A DNA stretch of 64,000 bases. Source: Protopterus annectens. Taxonomy: Eukaryota; Chordata; Ceratodontiformes; Protopteridae. The position numbers were made by a program, and so were the translations under genes. How positions within the stretch are numbered: the stretch's first letter is position 1; every line of letters starts with the position of its first letter. The notes beneath the pieces were generated by a model. That model did no database searches, was not told the origin of the DNA, and saw nothing but the letters and a program-made list of their open reading frames with translations. The stretch covers positions 1,206,315,327 through 1,206,379,326 of the forward strand of contig NC_056727.1 of assembly GCF_019279795.1 (NCBI RefSeq), given 5' to 3'. Positions 1-10,861 of the stretch are shown in pieces.

Positions 1-310
1 GAGGAAAGTGTGAATTACTTAAAAAGATTTGCAGATCACACAGATACAATTAAATTATTGAAAAAAGTTAGCAGTGTATTTTACTGTAAAATCTTCAGGA
101 TTGTCCATTCTTCTACTGATAAGGCAGGAAATATTGCAATACTTTGCTAGTTGCTGAAAGACTTTGGAATGTGTAATTGCCATTTTCTGTGCTGTCTTCA
201 TCTTGGAAATAGTTTACTATAAACACTGGTTTCTGGCAATGGAAAATGGCCAGGACTCCACTGCAGGTCACCTTCATGTAATTAAATTGAACATACTAAC
301 ATATTAATTA
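1..310. other. AT-rich stretch with no recognised feature
   Basis: No coding similarity, RNA gene or repeat structure is visible. The stretch ends where the CR1-like LINE copy begins, so it is probably the flank of that 5'-truncated insertion. Confidence 0.5.
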
Positions 311-1580
311 ATAGACTTCTTTGAAGCAGTCACCAAAGCCATAGATGAGGGTAAGGTGGTTTACACAGCCTATCTAGATCTCGCCAAGGCTTTTGACACC
401 ATCCCCCACTCTGGAATTATAGATAAACTCACTAAACTAGGTATAAATCCCTATGTCACAAGATGGGTTGCCAACTGGCTCACTGACAGAACCCACACTG
501 TGAAAGTAGCAGACTCCAAATCCAGCTTCAGACCAGTGACAAGTGGAGTACCACAGGGTTCATTCCTGGGTCCTCTCCTGTTTGGTATCTACTTCTCTGA
601 AGTACAGGCCAACACAGAAGGTCTTTGGCTAATGAAGTTCGCAGATGACTGCAAACTAGGAGCCATAATCAAAACTCCAAAAGATGTGGACATCCTACAA
701 AAGGGCCTTGCTGAGATAGATGCCTGGTGTCAAAGCCATGGCCTCAAGCTCAATGCCAAAAAGTGCATTGTCATTCCTTTTGGTAAAAACTCAGTACCCA
801 TGAACTACCACATAGGTGGTAGTCTACTTAACACTGAAAGTGTGATAAGAGACCTTGGGACACAGGTGGACAGTAGTCTCTCCTTTGATAATCACATCGC
901 CACAGTAGTCAGGAAATCCTTCTATGAGGCACACCTCATCACAAAATGTTTCTCATCCAGGAAAAAAGAGGTCATTGTTCCCCTCTACTCATCACTCATT
1001 AGACCCATTATAAAGTACAATGCCCCTTTTGGTATGTACCTCACAAGACATCTACAACAACTGGAAAGGCCACAGAAATACCTCACAAAGAGAATTACCG
1101 GCCTCAAAGAGATGCCCTATGCAGACCATCTCAAAAAACTGCAGCTTTACTCCGTTGCATATCGCTTACTCAGAGGTGATCTCTGCCTAACACACAAAGC
1201 TATGTCAAACCCAGAGCTTTTAGACATGCTCCACTTAAAGAAATCCCAATCCCTACGAACTATATGCTCTAGGGACCTAAACCTCATCACCACAATAAAC
1301 AGAACATGCTGGAGGGATAAATTCCTGTCCCAGAGACTTCCCATACTCTTTAACAAACTACCTATCTATATCAAACAAAGCTGCTCATTAGCACTGTTCA
1401 GGAAAAATCTTGATGATTGGATGGGAGATAGGAAATTCACCCCGGGGATCACTTCTGTGGCTCTGCTCAACAGTGGCACAGGAAAATAATATTCTTGGGT
1501 GGCGAAAGCCAGGGTACTTTTGGCTAGGCTTATATAGGCCCTAGGGCCAATAGCCTAGTACCTACCTATGAACCTATGAA
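311..1580 (+). mobile_element. CR1-like LINE, 5'-truncated copy A
   Basis: A non-LTR retrotransposon fragment that begins inside the reverse transcriptase domain and runs to its natural 3' end. The end reads CCTAGGGCC, then TAGCCTAGTACC, then two tandem ACCTATGA units. Short 8-bp terminal repeats of this kind are typical of the CR1 clade. The same 3' end closes copy C near 58360, and the protein matches copy C closely, so both are one family. No poly(A) tail is present. Confidence 0.9.
313..1489 (+). pseudogene. CR1-like reverse transcriptase, C-terminal part
   Basis: The frame is open from the truncation point near 313 to a TAA at 1487-1489, so any initiation codon inside it (GTG at 356) is arbitrary. 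Visible motifs are the catalytic block AYLDLAKAFDTIPHSG, the GVPQGS block, the FADD catalytic box (the family's version of YxDD) and the thumb/C-terminal region. The frame has no internal stop, unlike copy C, so this is a fairly young copy. The endonuclease and the N-terminal palm are missing, so it cannot act on its own. In intact CR1 the enzyme primes reverse transcription at a nicked chromosomal target. Confidence 0.9.
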
Positions 1581-1624
1581 TAATCACTGCACTGCAACCT
1601 TGCAGTAAACTGTTATAGCCTTGC

Positions 1625-1795
1625 ATTTTACTATGCACAGCAAATCTGGACAAAGCCCGACATAATAGGGGTACAAAGGCTCACAAATAGGGACACATTT
1701 CAATTATTGCTCTTGTAAGCTTAGAAAGTTGCTAGAATTACAGGCTATGTATTAAAACATTTTCTAAATAATATGAAGTCTGAAACTCAATTGCA
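1625..1795 (+). mobile_element. TIR element family R, copy 1, left part
   Basis: This matches the family seen better at 42851-43384 and 43411-43707: AAATCTGGACAAAGCC, then GGGACACATTTCAA, then GAAGTCTGAAACTCAA. It breaks off near 1795 and resumes near 8062 with the expected continuation (GGCCAGAAAACC). The 6.3 kb between is therefore an insertion, the L2-like LINE. The family has inverted ends of the type CATACCTCYCAAC and no coding capacity, so it is a non-autonomous DNA transposon. I cannot assign a superfamily. Confidence 0.7.
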
Positions 1796-1836
1796 TGTAG
1801 CTGCTTGTCTGGTTGGATGGAGTGCTCATACCTAAG

Positions 1837-2205
1837 CTTCTCCTTTTAATCTACTTTCCCTGGATCCCCACCAAGCCAAGTTTGATCTATTGGCCTGCTG
1901 TGCTCCTTAACAGAACCGGGCAACCATGGGATGAGTGTTATTTTCAAAATATACAGAAACTTCTCCTTTTAATCTACTTTCCCTGGATCCCCGTCAAGCC
2001 AAGTTCGATCTATTGGCCTGCAGTGCTCTTTAACAGAACCGGGCACCCTTGGGATGAGTGTTATTTTCAAAATATACAGAAACTTCTCCTTTTAGTCTAC
2101 TTTCCCTGGATCCCTGCCAAGCCAAGTTAGATCTGTTGGCCTGCAATGCTCTTTAACAGAACCGGGCAACCTTGTGATGAGTGTTATTTTCAAAATATAC
2201 AGAAA
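1837..2205 (+). repeat. 123-bp tandem repeat, three copies, at the LINE 5' end
   Basis: Copies start at 1837, 1960 and 2083 with CTTCTCCTTTTAATC and end with CAAAATATACAGAAA. The exact 123-bp period is a multiple of three, so an open frame of 41-residue repeats (1813-2130) runs through it. That frame has no similarity I recognise and is probably a by-product of the period. Repeated 5' units are known as monomeric promoters in some LINEs, and that role is inferred here. Confidence 0.85.
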
Positions 2206-2283
2206 GTATGTTTTATCCTCAAGACAAATTAATTGCTAGCCCTTGTTTAATTTCTATTTTTAAGTAAAGCACTCCATCACGGA

Positions 2284-2748
2284 CATTAGCTTGCCCCCTC
2301 CCCATACTGTACTTCTTAACAGCAGTCTCCCTTTGCAACCTGTTTCAACTATTTGAAAGCCTTGCTGTTTTTCTAGTATTACTAGACCCTTTCTCCTATA
2401 AATTGTGGTCTTTCTAAATCCTTCATACCCCTGGTTACAAGTGTTTTTTATTTAATTTCAAAAGAAAGGTATGCAAAACAAGTAAGTACCTACTGATTTC
2501 CCTGATTGTTTCAGAACATTAGCTGCCCCCCCCCCATTTTGTACTTCTAACTACAACCTGTCTTTATATGCTGCACTACTATTTGTATGCTCTGCTGTTT
2601 TTCTACTTCTACTAAACCTTTTCTCTTATAAATTCTTGTCTTCCTAATTTCAACATAGCTCCTTGGTAAAATTGGCTTATTTTATTTTAGTAAGTCAGGT
2701 ATGCAAAACAAGCAAGTCAGAGTACCTACTGCCTTTTCTTACTGTTTC
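2284..2748 (+). repeat. ~232-bp tandem repeat, two copies
   Basis: CATTAGC followed by a C-run occurs at 2284 and 2517. AGGTATGCAAAACAAG occurs at 2467 and 2697. The two units are clearly related but diverged, with small indels. The array lies directly downstream of the 123-bp array and inside the same LINE 5' region. Confidence 0.75.
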
Positions 2749-2770
2749 TGTAGACTTGCATATCTGTGAA

Positions 2771-3060
2771 ATCAGGGCCAGCTCTTTTCATCAAACTATT
2801 GGCTATCCACCACTTTTCTGGTCTAATCTGATCCTCGCCCTTCCCACAAGAATGATTTCAGCCTAATCAGGGCCAGCCTTTTTCATCATACCTAATGGCT
2901 ATCCACCACTTTTCTGGTCTAGTCTGATTCTCCCCCTCCCCACAAGAACAATTGCAGTCTAATCAAGGCCAGCCTTTTCATCATGCTATTGGCTATCCAC
3001 CACTTTTCTGGTCAATTCTGTCCTCCCCCTCCCCCACAAGACCTATTACAGCCTAACCTA
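2771..3060 (+). repeat. ~95-bp tandem repeat, three copies
   Basis: Units begin at about 2771, 2866 and 2962 with ATCARGGCCAGC and share GGCTATCCACCACTTTTC and a CCTCCCC tract. This is the third distinct tandem array within 1.3 kb of the LINE 5' end. Confidence 0.8.
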
Positions 3061-4156
3061 GCTTTCTTAAGCTACAGGAGCCACAGTAATATTAAGTTTA
3101 GTACCTAACTGTGTCTTAGTCCCTCCCTTATTTGAAATCTTACCTCTGTTCCTTGCTGAGCTCCACATTTAACTAACTTTATATCTTACAATTACCATAG
3201 TGTCTGTGCTTTTCCCCACGTTTGCAAAGCAGCCTACAGCGTTTTTTTCTTTGTTCCTTAATTCTCTTACCCACCAAGCTATATTTTATATATTTTGCCA
3301 CTAGGAGGCACTGCTCAACCACTTATAGTGTACAGATCACTTACATCATTTTTCTGCTCTATTCCAAGCAATCCCCCACTCTCATAGCATATTTACCTCA
3401 CTGGCCTGCTTTGACTTGTGCATTGTTTTATTACCTTTCTCCCCCCACACCCCCCAGCCCAGACTCACCTTTGCTGTTTCTGTACTTCCCCTAAGCTCCC
3501 CCGTTTCAGCTACAACTGGCTGATTGGTTTCCGCCAGCCACCTTCTCTCCAGCTCTTCCCGCTCAGTTCGCCCTATGGGCTCACTCCGCCCCCCTACCCT
3601 GCCCCCAATTACCAACCATCCCCACTACTCCTACATTTATTTCAACTCCAAACCCCTCCCTCTCTAAACCAACCAATCAGCTCCACTCTGTAACTCTTCC
3701 CCTCTCTACCTCCACCTGCCAATCACAACCACTCCAACCCCGCCCATCAAAGTCCATATAAACATTTATTTCTACTCCATCTATACACATATACAATCTG
3801 CCCTACTCATTTTATACTGCTAATATACACATATACTCCTCTACCATGCCTTGTCTTCTACCTCAAACCATTCTCACCCCATCTATCTGCATTCTATTTT
3901 ACTCCCTTTATACCATGCTACCTCCTACTCCTTTAACCAACTCCACTCCTCCTTCCTGTCCTACCGCCTGCACTCCCAACCTCCTTCCTTATCCCACTAA
4001 AACACACTTCCACAACATATCTGCCTCTCTATTCAACCCAACCCACTCCACTACTTCAGGACAAAACTTTTCCCCCCTCAATTAAATACTACAAACCTAA
4101 ACTAATACCTTACTGTCCACAGCTATTAAAGACCAAATCAAAAATAATACTACCCT
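3061..4156 (+). other. C/T-rich leader of the L2-like LINE
   Basis: This strand is strongly pyrimidine- and C-rich, with CCCCGCCC and CCGCCC boxes near 3590-3750 that could bind GC-box factors. Overlapping frames of 77-91 residues in both orientations reflect this composition. The frame at 3846-4085 is proline/threonine-rich and could be a remnant of an ORF1, but it has no recognisable domain. No function is assigned. Confidence 0.5.
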
Positions 4157-7100
4157 TCCTCAACTACCCTTGTAGAGGACATACACCCAAATCCTGGACC
4201 AAATACTTCCTTTAGTTCTAATCTCCCTGTCACAAGCAATAAAACCAACCATAAATACCTCAGATTCTTCACCATCAATGCCCAAAGTTTAAGAAATAAA
4301 GTAGTCCACTTTCATGCTTGACTAAACTACAACGTACCCAACATTGTAGCCATCTCAGAAACCTGGCTAAAACCTCATATTTGTGACTCTGAAATCCTCC
4401 CTCCTGTATTCCAATCCCTCAGACATGATCGCTTAAATAGAAAAGGGTGTGGGGTAGCCTTAATCTACTTTAACCTGCTATCCATCACTACCTACCCCAA
4501 TCCTATTCTTCCATTTAACAATGCAGAACTAGTAATAGGCCTACTAAAAATAAATAACCACAAAAGCATTTGTATCATTGCCCTCTACATCCCCCCTGGT
4601 AATAACACCACTACTCTTGAAGAAATTCTCCTCTGGACCTCTACCAATATTAAGCTAGAGGCCTTCATACTTGGAGATGTAAATATCGATTGGAATAAAA
4701 TCAACAACTTTAATCCCACCATATCCATCAATCTATTTAACTATACCCAGCTAACTAACTCCATTACCAGACCTGACAAAACAAACCCCCTGGGTACCAC
4801 ACTAGACTGGATCCTTGTATCCCATCCTAATAAAGTCTTAAACTCTGGCATTATACCTGACCCTATAGGAGACCAGTTGCCAACTTTCATACACCGAGCT
4901 ACCCACTCCTCTCCTCACCTACACCAATATATTCACACATGTAACCTCACAAACATTAACCCCACTACTTTCTCTGACTCCCCTAAAACAAACTGGAACC
5001 CCTTAAAAACTCTTCCACTAGACAATTCTGTAGAATTTTTCAACTCAACCTTCTTAAACATCCTCAACTCCCTAGCTCCACCAAGAAGAAAAAGAGTAAA
5101 AACCAAGACCGCCCCATGGCTAACCAAATATACTAAAAAACTTATGCTACAAAGAGATAAAGTCTGGAAAATATACCATCAAAACAAGCAGCCAGACACT
5201 TTTCTTAAATATAAACAACTCCGCAACCTCACTAAAAAACAAATCATCAGAGACAAAAAGTCTGACTATATCAAACTCCAGTCTAACCAATCAAAAAATC
5301 CCAAACATTTTTGGAATTCCATTAATTCTCTTCTCAACCCAGGTACCAAAAACAACCCCTGCCCTGACACCAGCAAATTTGATCCTGAAATAGCCTCTCT
5401 ATTCAACTCCTTCACCAACTCCATAGCAAAACTGACCGAGACCTTCCCTAACAACCCTTTCCCTCAACCTATCCAATCTTCCTCATCCCCTACACCACCC
5501 TCTGCTCCCAATCCTCCTCCAATATTTGAACTTAAACCCATCTCAACCTCCCACATAAAAAAATTACTCTCTAAATTAAAACCATGCTCCAATGCCCCTG
5601 ACAATATCCCATCTTCCTTCCTAAAAATAGCCACAGATGGTAACGCTCTCCCCATTAGCATCTTGATTAATAGATCCACGCAGGAATTTTATGTGCCCAA
5701 GTTATAGCGTGCTGCCTTTATTCTACCTCTCCATAAAGGAGGCAAAAACAATAGCATCTCTAACTACTGCCCCATAGCTATCCTCTCCCCAATCTCAAAA
5801 CTTCTGGAAAAATGCATCCACCTATAGCTTATGCCAGTCCTAGTCAATCACGAACTAATCACTCTAACCCAACACAGCTTCTGATCTGGCCATAGTACTA
5901 TCACTGCCCTTCTCTCCTTCTTAGATACAATAAATCTTGTCCGTGACTCTGGAAAAATAGTATCAACAGTTCTAGTAGATCTGTCCAAGGCATTCGATAC
6001 CATCTCCCACAACTGGGTTCCTATTATGAGATTGAAAATCCCTTTAGGTGAATACGAAGACGTTGAGCTGTATTGCACGAAGTATGTAAACCCTGAATGG
6101 TCAAAACCGCAAATTTTGAAATGTCGATTTGTTTTCATGTCTGCGGTATAGCTCCATAATGTACGTGTGCGATAGATAGGACTTAGTGTAGTGTTAGGTG
6201 TAGGGCTTTTTTAACTGTATGTATGTGTATTATTTATTTTGTTTAGGTGTATGTCTGTAGTGTGTTCGGTAGTTACGGACCTTAGGGTTAGGGAGGGGTT
6301 AAGGAGAGTGCATAGATAGCTGTGTTTGTGGGGTTTAGTGTAGTGTTGGAGGTAGGGTTTTGGTGCTTTAGTTTAGGTTAGAAGTAGGGTTTGGTTAGTG
6401 TATGTATGTGGTTTATTTATTTTGTTTGGGTAGGTAGTATGTAGTGGGTGGTGGGGATGGCCGACTATGACAGTTCAATATTTTTTTCACGGTTTAGTGC
6501 ATTCGGGATTTTCATGGTTCACAGTATAGGGATCGATGTTTTGGTATTCTCGCATAGGGTTTTTCGCTTTGCTAAACCATCTCTTGAACCATCTTTCTAA
6601 CCTTAAACTCTCCCAGAATACCTTATCCTGGTTCTCAAGCTACCTCTCTGACACGTCTCAAGCTGCAAAATGGGGGAAAGGCACCTCAACCTTCCTTCCT
6701 ACCCCCACTGGGGTACCCCAGGGATCCATACTCGGTCCAATGCTATTCAACATCTTTATTAATGATTTCCACAAATCCATACCCAACACCAAAATTGTAC
6801 AAGATGCAGATGATTCAACTTTAGTCTGCTGTGCCTCTAACCTCTCAGAGCTTCAAACAGTGACCCAAACTGCTTTCTCCACCACTGAAAACTGGATGCT
6901 CCAAAACCACCTCTTGCTAAATGCCAACAAATCCAAAATTCTATTTTTCTCTCCCTCAAAAGCTTCCCCTCTTGATAAAAACTCATTCCAAATTATTAGC
7001 CAAAACAGCTCTACTATAGAGGTTGTTCCCTTTGCTAAACTACTTGGGGTTACTATTGATGAACACATAAAATTCGACACTCACATCCAGCAAAACATTA

Positions 7101-7723
7101 AGAAAACCCATATAAAACTTGGTATGCTATACAGAAACATCCACTTTCTCTTTCCTTCCACCAGACAAACTCTCGCCACTACCTATCTACTCCCCTCACT
7201 AATGTATGGCGGTCCTCTACTAATAAACTTATCTGCCTCTCTCTCCTCCAAATTATAAGTCTGTTATAATAAGATTTCTAAATATGCAAACAAAGCCAAA
7301 TTCTCCTCCCATCATTGTACTGCCCTTCATTTGTTAAATTGGCTTGAACTTTCCAACCATCTAGACTATCTCCAAATTACTACAGCCCACAGACTAATTT
7401 TTCAACCTACTAAGTGCCCAGCACTAACTAACATCCTTCAACCTTACACCCCTCAGAGAACTCTAAGATCTACTCACCAAAACCTAATCACTGTCCGCAA
7501 ACCCAGTCGTCCTGCTGGTCAGCTTCTTCTATCCTTTTCCTTAGCTAAAAAATGGAATTCACTTCCTTCCTCTCTAAGGACTTGTGAAAACTTTAAAAAT
7601 TTAAAACTCAGCTACATTCCTACCTTTCCTCTAACAGGAAATGCAGCTGCACTCTCCCCACCTAGCCTAACAATCAATACACCCCTTAAACTCCTAACTA
7701 ACTCTGAGTACAAGCTAACCTAA
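4157..7723 (+). pseudogene. L2-like LINE pol (endonuclease plus reverse transcriptase), interrupted
   Basis: Everything lies in one reading frame. A VEDIHPNPGP segment at 4172-4201 is followed by an apurinic-type endonuclease with INAQSLRNK, SETWL, YIPPG, FILGDVNIDW and TLDWILVS. The reverse transcriptase follows with ILPLHKGGK, LVDLSKAFDTISHN, then after the MITE GVPQGSILGPMLFNIFIND and DADDSTLV at the catalytic box. The C-terminal part ends near 7723. In-frame stops lie at 4319-4321 (TGA), 5705-5707 (TAG), about 5824 and 5882, and 7256-7258 (TAA), and a MITE splits the palm at about 6015-6562. The element is dead, though few frameshifts have accumulated. Confidence 0.85.
6015..6562. mobile_element. 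MITE inserted in the L2 reverse transcriptase
   Basis: The insertion breaks the coding sequence exactly after DTISHN and the palm resumes at LNHL. Its two ends are imperfect inverted repeats. For example GAATACGAAGACGTT near 6053 pairs with the complement of the segment near 6535, and TGAATGGTCAAAACCG pairs with the complement of the segment near 6500. The interior carries GTGT-rich sequence with TTAGGGTTAGGG, shared in reverse complement with the MITE at 61192-61794. It has no coding capacity. A target duplication could not be fixed. Confidence 0.7.
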
Positions 7724-8061
7724 CATAAATGTACATATTGTAAATAACATAATTGTACATATTATAAAAAAAAAAAATCCCACCTTTTTCTCTCCTTTTC
7801 CTTCTAAGTCTTTATTCTCCCTCTCAATTAAGTTACCACTGCCATCCTAAATATTTGGATACTATGTAACCAAAGAATTTATTCCTGATCTCTAGCATGG
7901 AATGAAATTGTAATTCTTTACTATGTATATGTAACTAAACTATGTAATGTGGAGCTTTTCTCCCCGGGCCTCCACTGAAAATGGGCTCCCTGAGCCCAGT
8001 GATCCTTCCCGGTCTTTCAAACTGGAAATAAATTAATAAATAATAAATAAATTATTTACTA
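7724..8061 (+). other. 3' UTR and tail of the L2-like LINE
   Basis: It contains TTTTCTCCCCGGGCCTCC, a conserved L2 3'-end segment also found in reverse orientation at 21691, 29370, 45400, 45660 and 60310. An A-rich run lies at 7767-7778, and the tail is made of AATAAATTA-like units. Shared 3' ends of this kind are used by the L2 reverse transcriptase to recognise its own RNA and that of partner SINEs. Confidence 0.75.
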
Positions 8062-8182
8062 ATTTTTTTTCCTCAGATAACCCAAGTGATTGGCCAGAAA
8101 ACCAAAAATTTTATGATGAACAAATCAAAATTTTGAAGCAAAAACCTGGACATTCTGCAAAAATATGGGCAGTTAAGAGGTA
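8062..8182 (+). mobile_element. TIR element family R, copy 1, right part
   Basis: It continues the sequence broken at 1795: GGCCAGAAAACC, AAATTTTATGATGAACAAAT, then CCTGGACATT and a degraded AGAGGTATG end. It confirms that the L2-like LINE landed inside an existing copy. Confidence 0.7.
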
Positions 8183-8302
8183 TGATGCTTTAGCATAGAA
8201 ATGCATAACAGAAACATTTGTGCAATGAAAAGATAAGCACAAAACTCAGAATTAATGCTTCTCTATACATTTGCTACTTTTTAAAAAAAATATATACAAT
8301 AA

Positions 8303-8786
8303 ATGCATGACCTAGAAATGCTTAAAGTTACATACATGAGGAAGGTGAAATTGTTACCTTACATACTTGCTGGTTACAAAATGTTGCAGCAGCAGGGTTC
8401 AAGACATAGGAGAAACAGCTTCAGTCCTGAGAAGAATCACATACACATGGATGCCCTGAGAACATATGGAAAACATCTTATTAGAAAAGGATGGCGAAAC
8501 CTGGCAGACAGAACTAAGATGTGGAACCAAGTAGCGGCTGACATAAGTACTGTAGGGGGAAGGAACTGCACTTTCGGACAGTGTAAGAAAAGAGCAAATG
8601 ACATGGTGGGATACGCAAGGACAAAAGCTGGGCAGAATGCAATTTTCCATAGCAGTACTGGTGGGGATACCTACAAGGTCCAGCCTTAAATGCCAGATGA
8701 GGGGTGATGAGTTTGATGCAGATGAGGATGTTGGGGGAATCATCCAAGGTGGTGATGACACTAGTACTTTCAGACCCCTACAATAA
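8303..8786 (+). pseudogene. Harbinger-type Myb/SANT-like DNA-binding protein, decayed
   Basis: The 128-residue frame 8303-8689 carries a Myb/SANT-like helix-turn-helix with the pattern GWRNLADRTKMWNQVAADIS, then CTFGQCKKRANDM. It continues into an STGG segment that resembles the TGGG linker of proteins encoded by PIF/Harbinger transposons. A frameshift near 8660 moves the reading to the frame of 8598-8786, which continues with an acidic stretch and DVGGIIQGGDDTS. Open sequence at about 9023-9226 may be a later exon. In Harbinger elements this partner brings the transposase to the element ends. Its neighbour is the transposase relic at 11380-12130 on the other strand. Confidence 0.6.
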
Positions 8787-9239
8787 CTGTAACAGGCATT
8801 GTGGAAGGCTAGTGGCCATACTGACATCTCCTTAGGACTACTTATTATGATACCCGAGTACGTATAATGCTTACATGTTTCATCATCAAGTGCTCCATCA
8901 ATGTCAGGTGTAGCAACAACTGTGCAGACAATGCATGGTAAGCGTGGGCATACCATTAAAGAAAAATCATTCCAACTGTTGCAGACCACATTAGCCATAT
9001 CTTAGCATATTTCTTTACAGGATCAGCACCAGAAACAGGCACATCCTGCACTTCAGCACAACAGGCTGCTGTTGACAGCAGAATGGCTGTTGATGATCAT
9101 ACACTATCACAACATGAGCACAGTGGCACACAGTCACAGAGTAGGCTGTCAGGGGCCCCTACTGCACCGCATGTACATAAGTTCTTAGGGAGTGACACAG
9201 GCTCACACACTCAGCATAATGAGTAAATTACTTTTTGGG

Positions 9240-10276
9240 GAGTGGGGGAACACCGTGTAGCTCAACACTTGTTTCTTCTGCACAGCCTGAACCTCCTTAA
9301 TGAAAGACACTATGTTTTCAGAGTCAGCAGTCCAGGCAAAGATGTATTTCACAGTTATTTCCAGAAGTACACAAGGCCTTGGCTGCCCAACCCAAGATGT
9401 GACATAACATAATTCAGGTCCAGGCTATTGTTAATGACAGTCAGGTAGAGCTGGTAAGAGTACTACAGATTATACATGAGGAATTTCACCAGCACATGGG
9501 AATGGTGGATGCCAGGAACAATGTCATAATGATCTATTCACTTCCATTCTTGCACATATGGCATCCATGTCAACCAACATGTGCACACTAGTAAGGACTT
9601 GCTGGACACAGACTGGGGGCAATGCTGGATGTGAGTGAGAGAGTGCCTGTGTGCATGGTGGATGCATAGGCCATACACCATTGGTATCCCAAGAAAGGGC
9701 TTTAGGCGTTCATGTGGATTTCCCCAAGAAGATGGTAGCCAGTCATTGTCAGACTTCTGCAACACATGGAAGAATCTCTCAGTCAATATGTAGGTCTCAT
9801 AGCACTGTTTGGTCAATATCAAGAGGTTCCCTGCAACCAGTAGATCCTGTCATTAGAGCAGCTTAGCATTAAGCTAATTTGCCAACACTTGCTCATGATC
9901 TATAGGGCCATCACTCACATTATCCTTAAGGGACACAGTATATGATGCCATCCAAGTCTAAGTTAAATTTTGAACATCAATAAGAAGAGGCAAGACTCAC
10001 CCAGAATACATTTTTCAATCAGGTACAATGCTCCAGTTTTTCCCCTGTATCTGAAAAACAGTAAACTGATAATAGCAGCCAAAAAAGAGAGAAATGTCAT
10101 TTTTTCAGGATAAATTGCTTTTGCCTGTGATGAAGTGAATTTATCAAAATCAGTAAAAATTACAGTATAGTCACAGCATAGCCCAAAACATATTTGTTAA
10201 CACATGCTATTCTACACTTCAATCAAAGCCTGCTAGTATAACCAGTACTCATGCCACTGACCCCTCAACACTGCAA
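9240..10276. other. Unassigned interior of the Harbinger element
   Basis: No clear domain is visible. Fragments of + strand frame near 9480-9600 could be the C-terminal part of the Myb-like protein (a run resembling GNGGCQEQCHN), but stops and frameshifts prevent a firm call. Confidence 0.3.
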
Positions 10277-10288
10277 ATGCTGATGGCA

Positions 10289-10291
<3 letters not shown>

Positions 10292-10336
<45 letters not shown>
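10292..10336. repeat. (TA)n microsatellite, left of the foldback MITE
   Basis: About 45 bp of perfect TA lies directly before the GGTTCC end of the MITE. A matching tract follows its other end, so the element sits inside one TA tract. Confidence 0.95.
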
Positions 10337-10338
<2 letters not shown>

Positions 10339-10807
10339 TTCCACTTCATATCATCGAATTATCATTTCATCGAATTTCAAATCATCGAGACCAAATCGTC
10401 GAAAACTCATTTCATCAAAAACTCATATCATCGAATCTCAAATCATTGAAAACTATAAAGCAACTATAAATAACATCCCAGACACTGTTTACTACACCTC
10501 CCATAATTAAATATACCAACTCCAAGGTCGCACTACAGTGGGTTTAGGAAATGACCTTTTTCCCCCACTGTAGTGTGACCTTGGAGTTGGTATATTTATT
10601 TAAGGGGGGGTGTGGGGGGAGCCCCCTACATGGGGGGGGTGCAGGCTTGCCCCCCTGCATACATGTAGTAAAAACTTTGTGGAATGTTATTTGTAGTTGC
10701 TTTATAGTTTTCACTGATTTGAGATTCGATGATATGAGTTTTCGACGATTTGGTCTCGATGATTTGAAATTCGACGAAATGATAATTCGATGATATGAAG
10801 TGGAACC
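10337..10807. mobile_element. Foldback MITE with iterated TCATCGAA motifs
   Basis: Perfect inverted ends GGTTCCACTTCATATCATCG extend to arms of about 165 bp. The arms repeat the octamer TCATCGAA or close variants every 11-13 bp. Further in, TAAATATACCAACTCC and its complement around 10507-10600 continue the symmetry to a loop near 10550, so most of the element is one long palindrome. The right arm also holds GC-rich hairpins at 10603-10670 that the left arm has lost. It has no coding capacity. Confidence 0.85.
10583..10670 (+). repeat. GC-hairpin module, copy 1
   Basis: GGAGTTGGTATATTTA is followed by a G-run, TGT, G-run, AGCCCCCTACAT and a second hairpin GGGGTGCAGGCTTGCCCC. The order of AT-rich block and GC hairpin recurs at 39731-39802 and 63660-63719 inside MITEs with different ends. 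Confidence 0.75.

Positions 10808-10808
<1 letters not shown>

Positions 10809-10856
<48 letters not shown>
10809..10856. repeat. (TA)n microsatellite, right of the foldback MITE
   Basis: About 48 bp of perfect TA directly follows the GGAACC end of the MITE. Confidence 0.95.

Positions 10857-10861
<5 letters not shown>

Larger units (their letters stand above)
1796..8061 (+). mobile_element. L2-like LINE, near full length
   Basis: Its borders are given by the interrupted family R element on both sides. In order it holds a 123-bp tandem array, a ~232-bp two-copy array, a ~95-bp three-copy array, a C/T-rich segment with GC boxes, an endonuclease domain, a reverse transcriptase split by a MITE, and a 3' UTR. 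The 3' UTR contains CCCCGGGCCTCCACTGAAAA and ends in an (AATAAATT)-like tail, both characteristic of L2 elements. About 0.55 kb of its length is the nested MITE. No clear ORF1 protein was recognised. Confidence 0.85.

Noticed and set aside
3222..3693. Overlapping ~90-residue frames on both strands
   Set aside because: Strong C/T composition bias leaves few stop codons; no domain is visible in either strand.
8399..8998. 199-residue minus-strand frame
   Set aside because: Antisense to the Harbinger Myb-like gene, which has the recognisable domain on the + strand.
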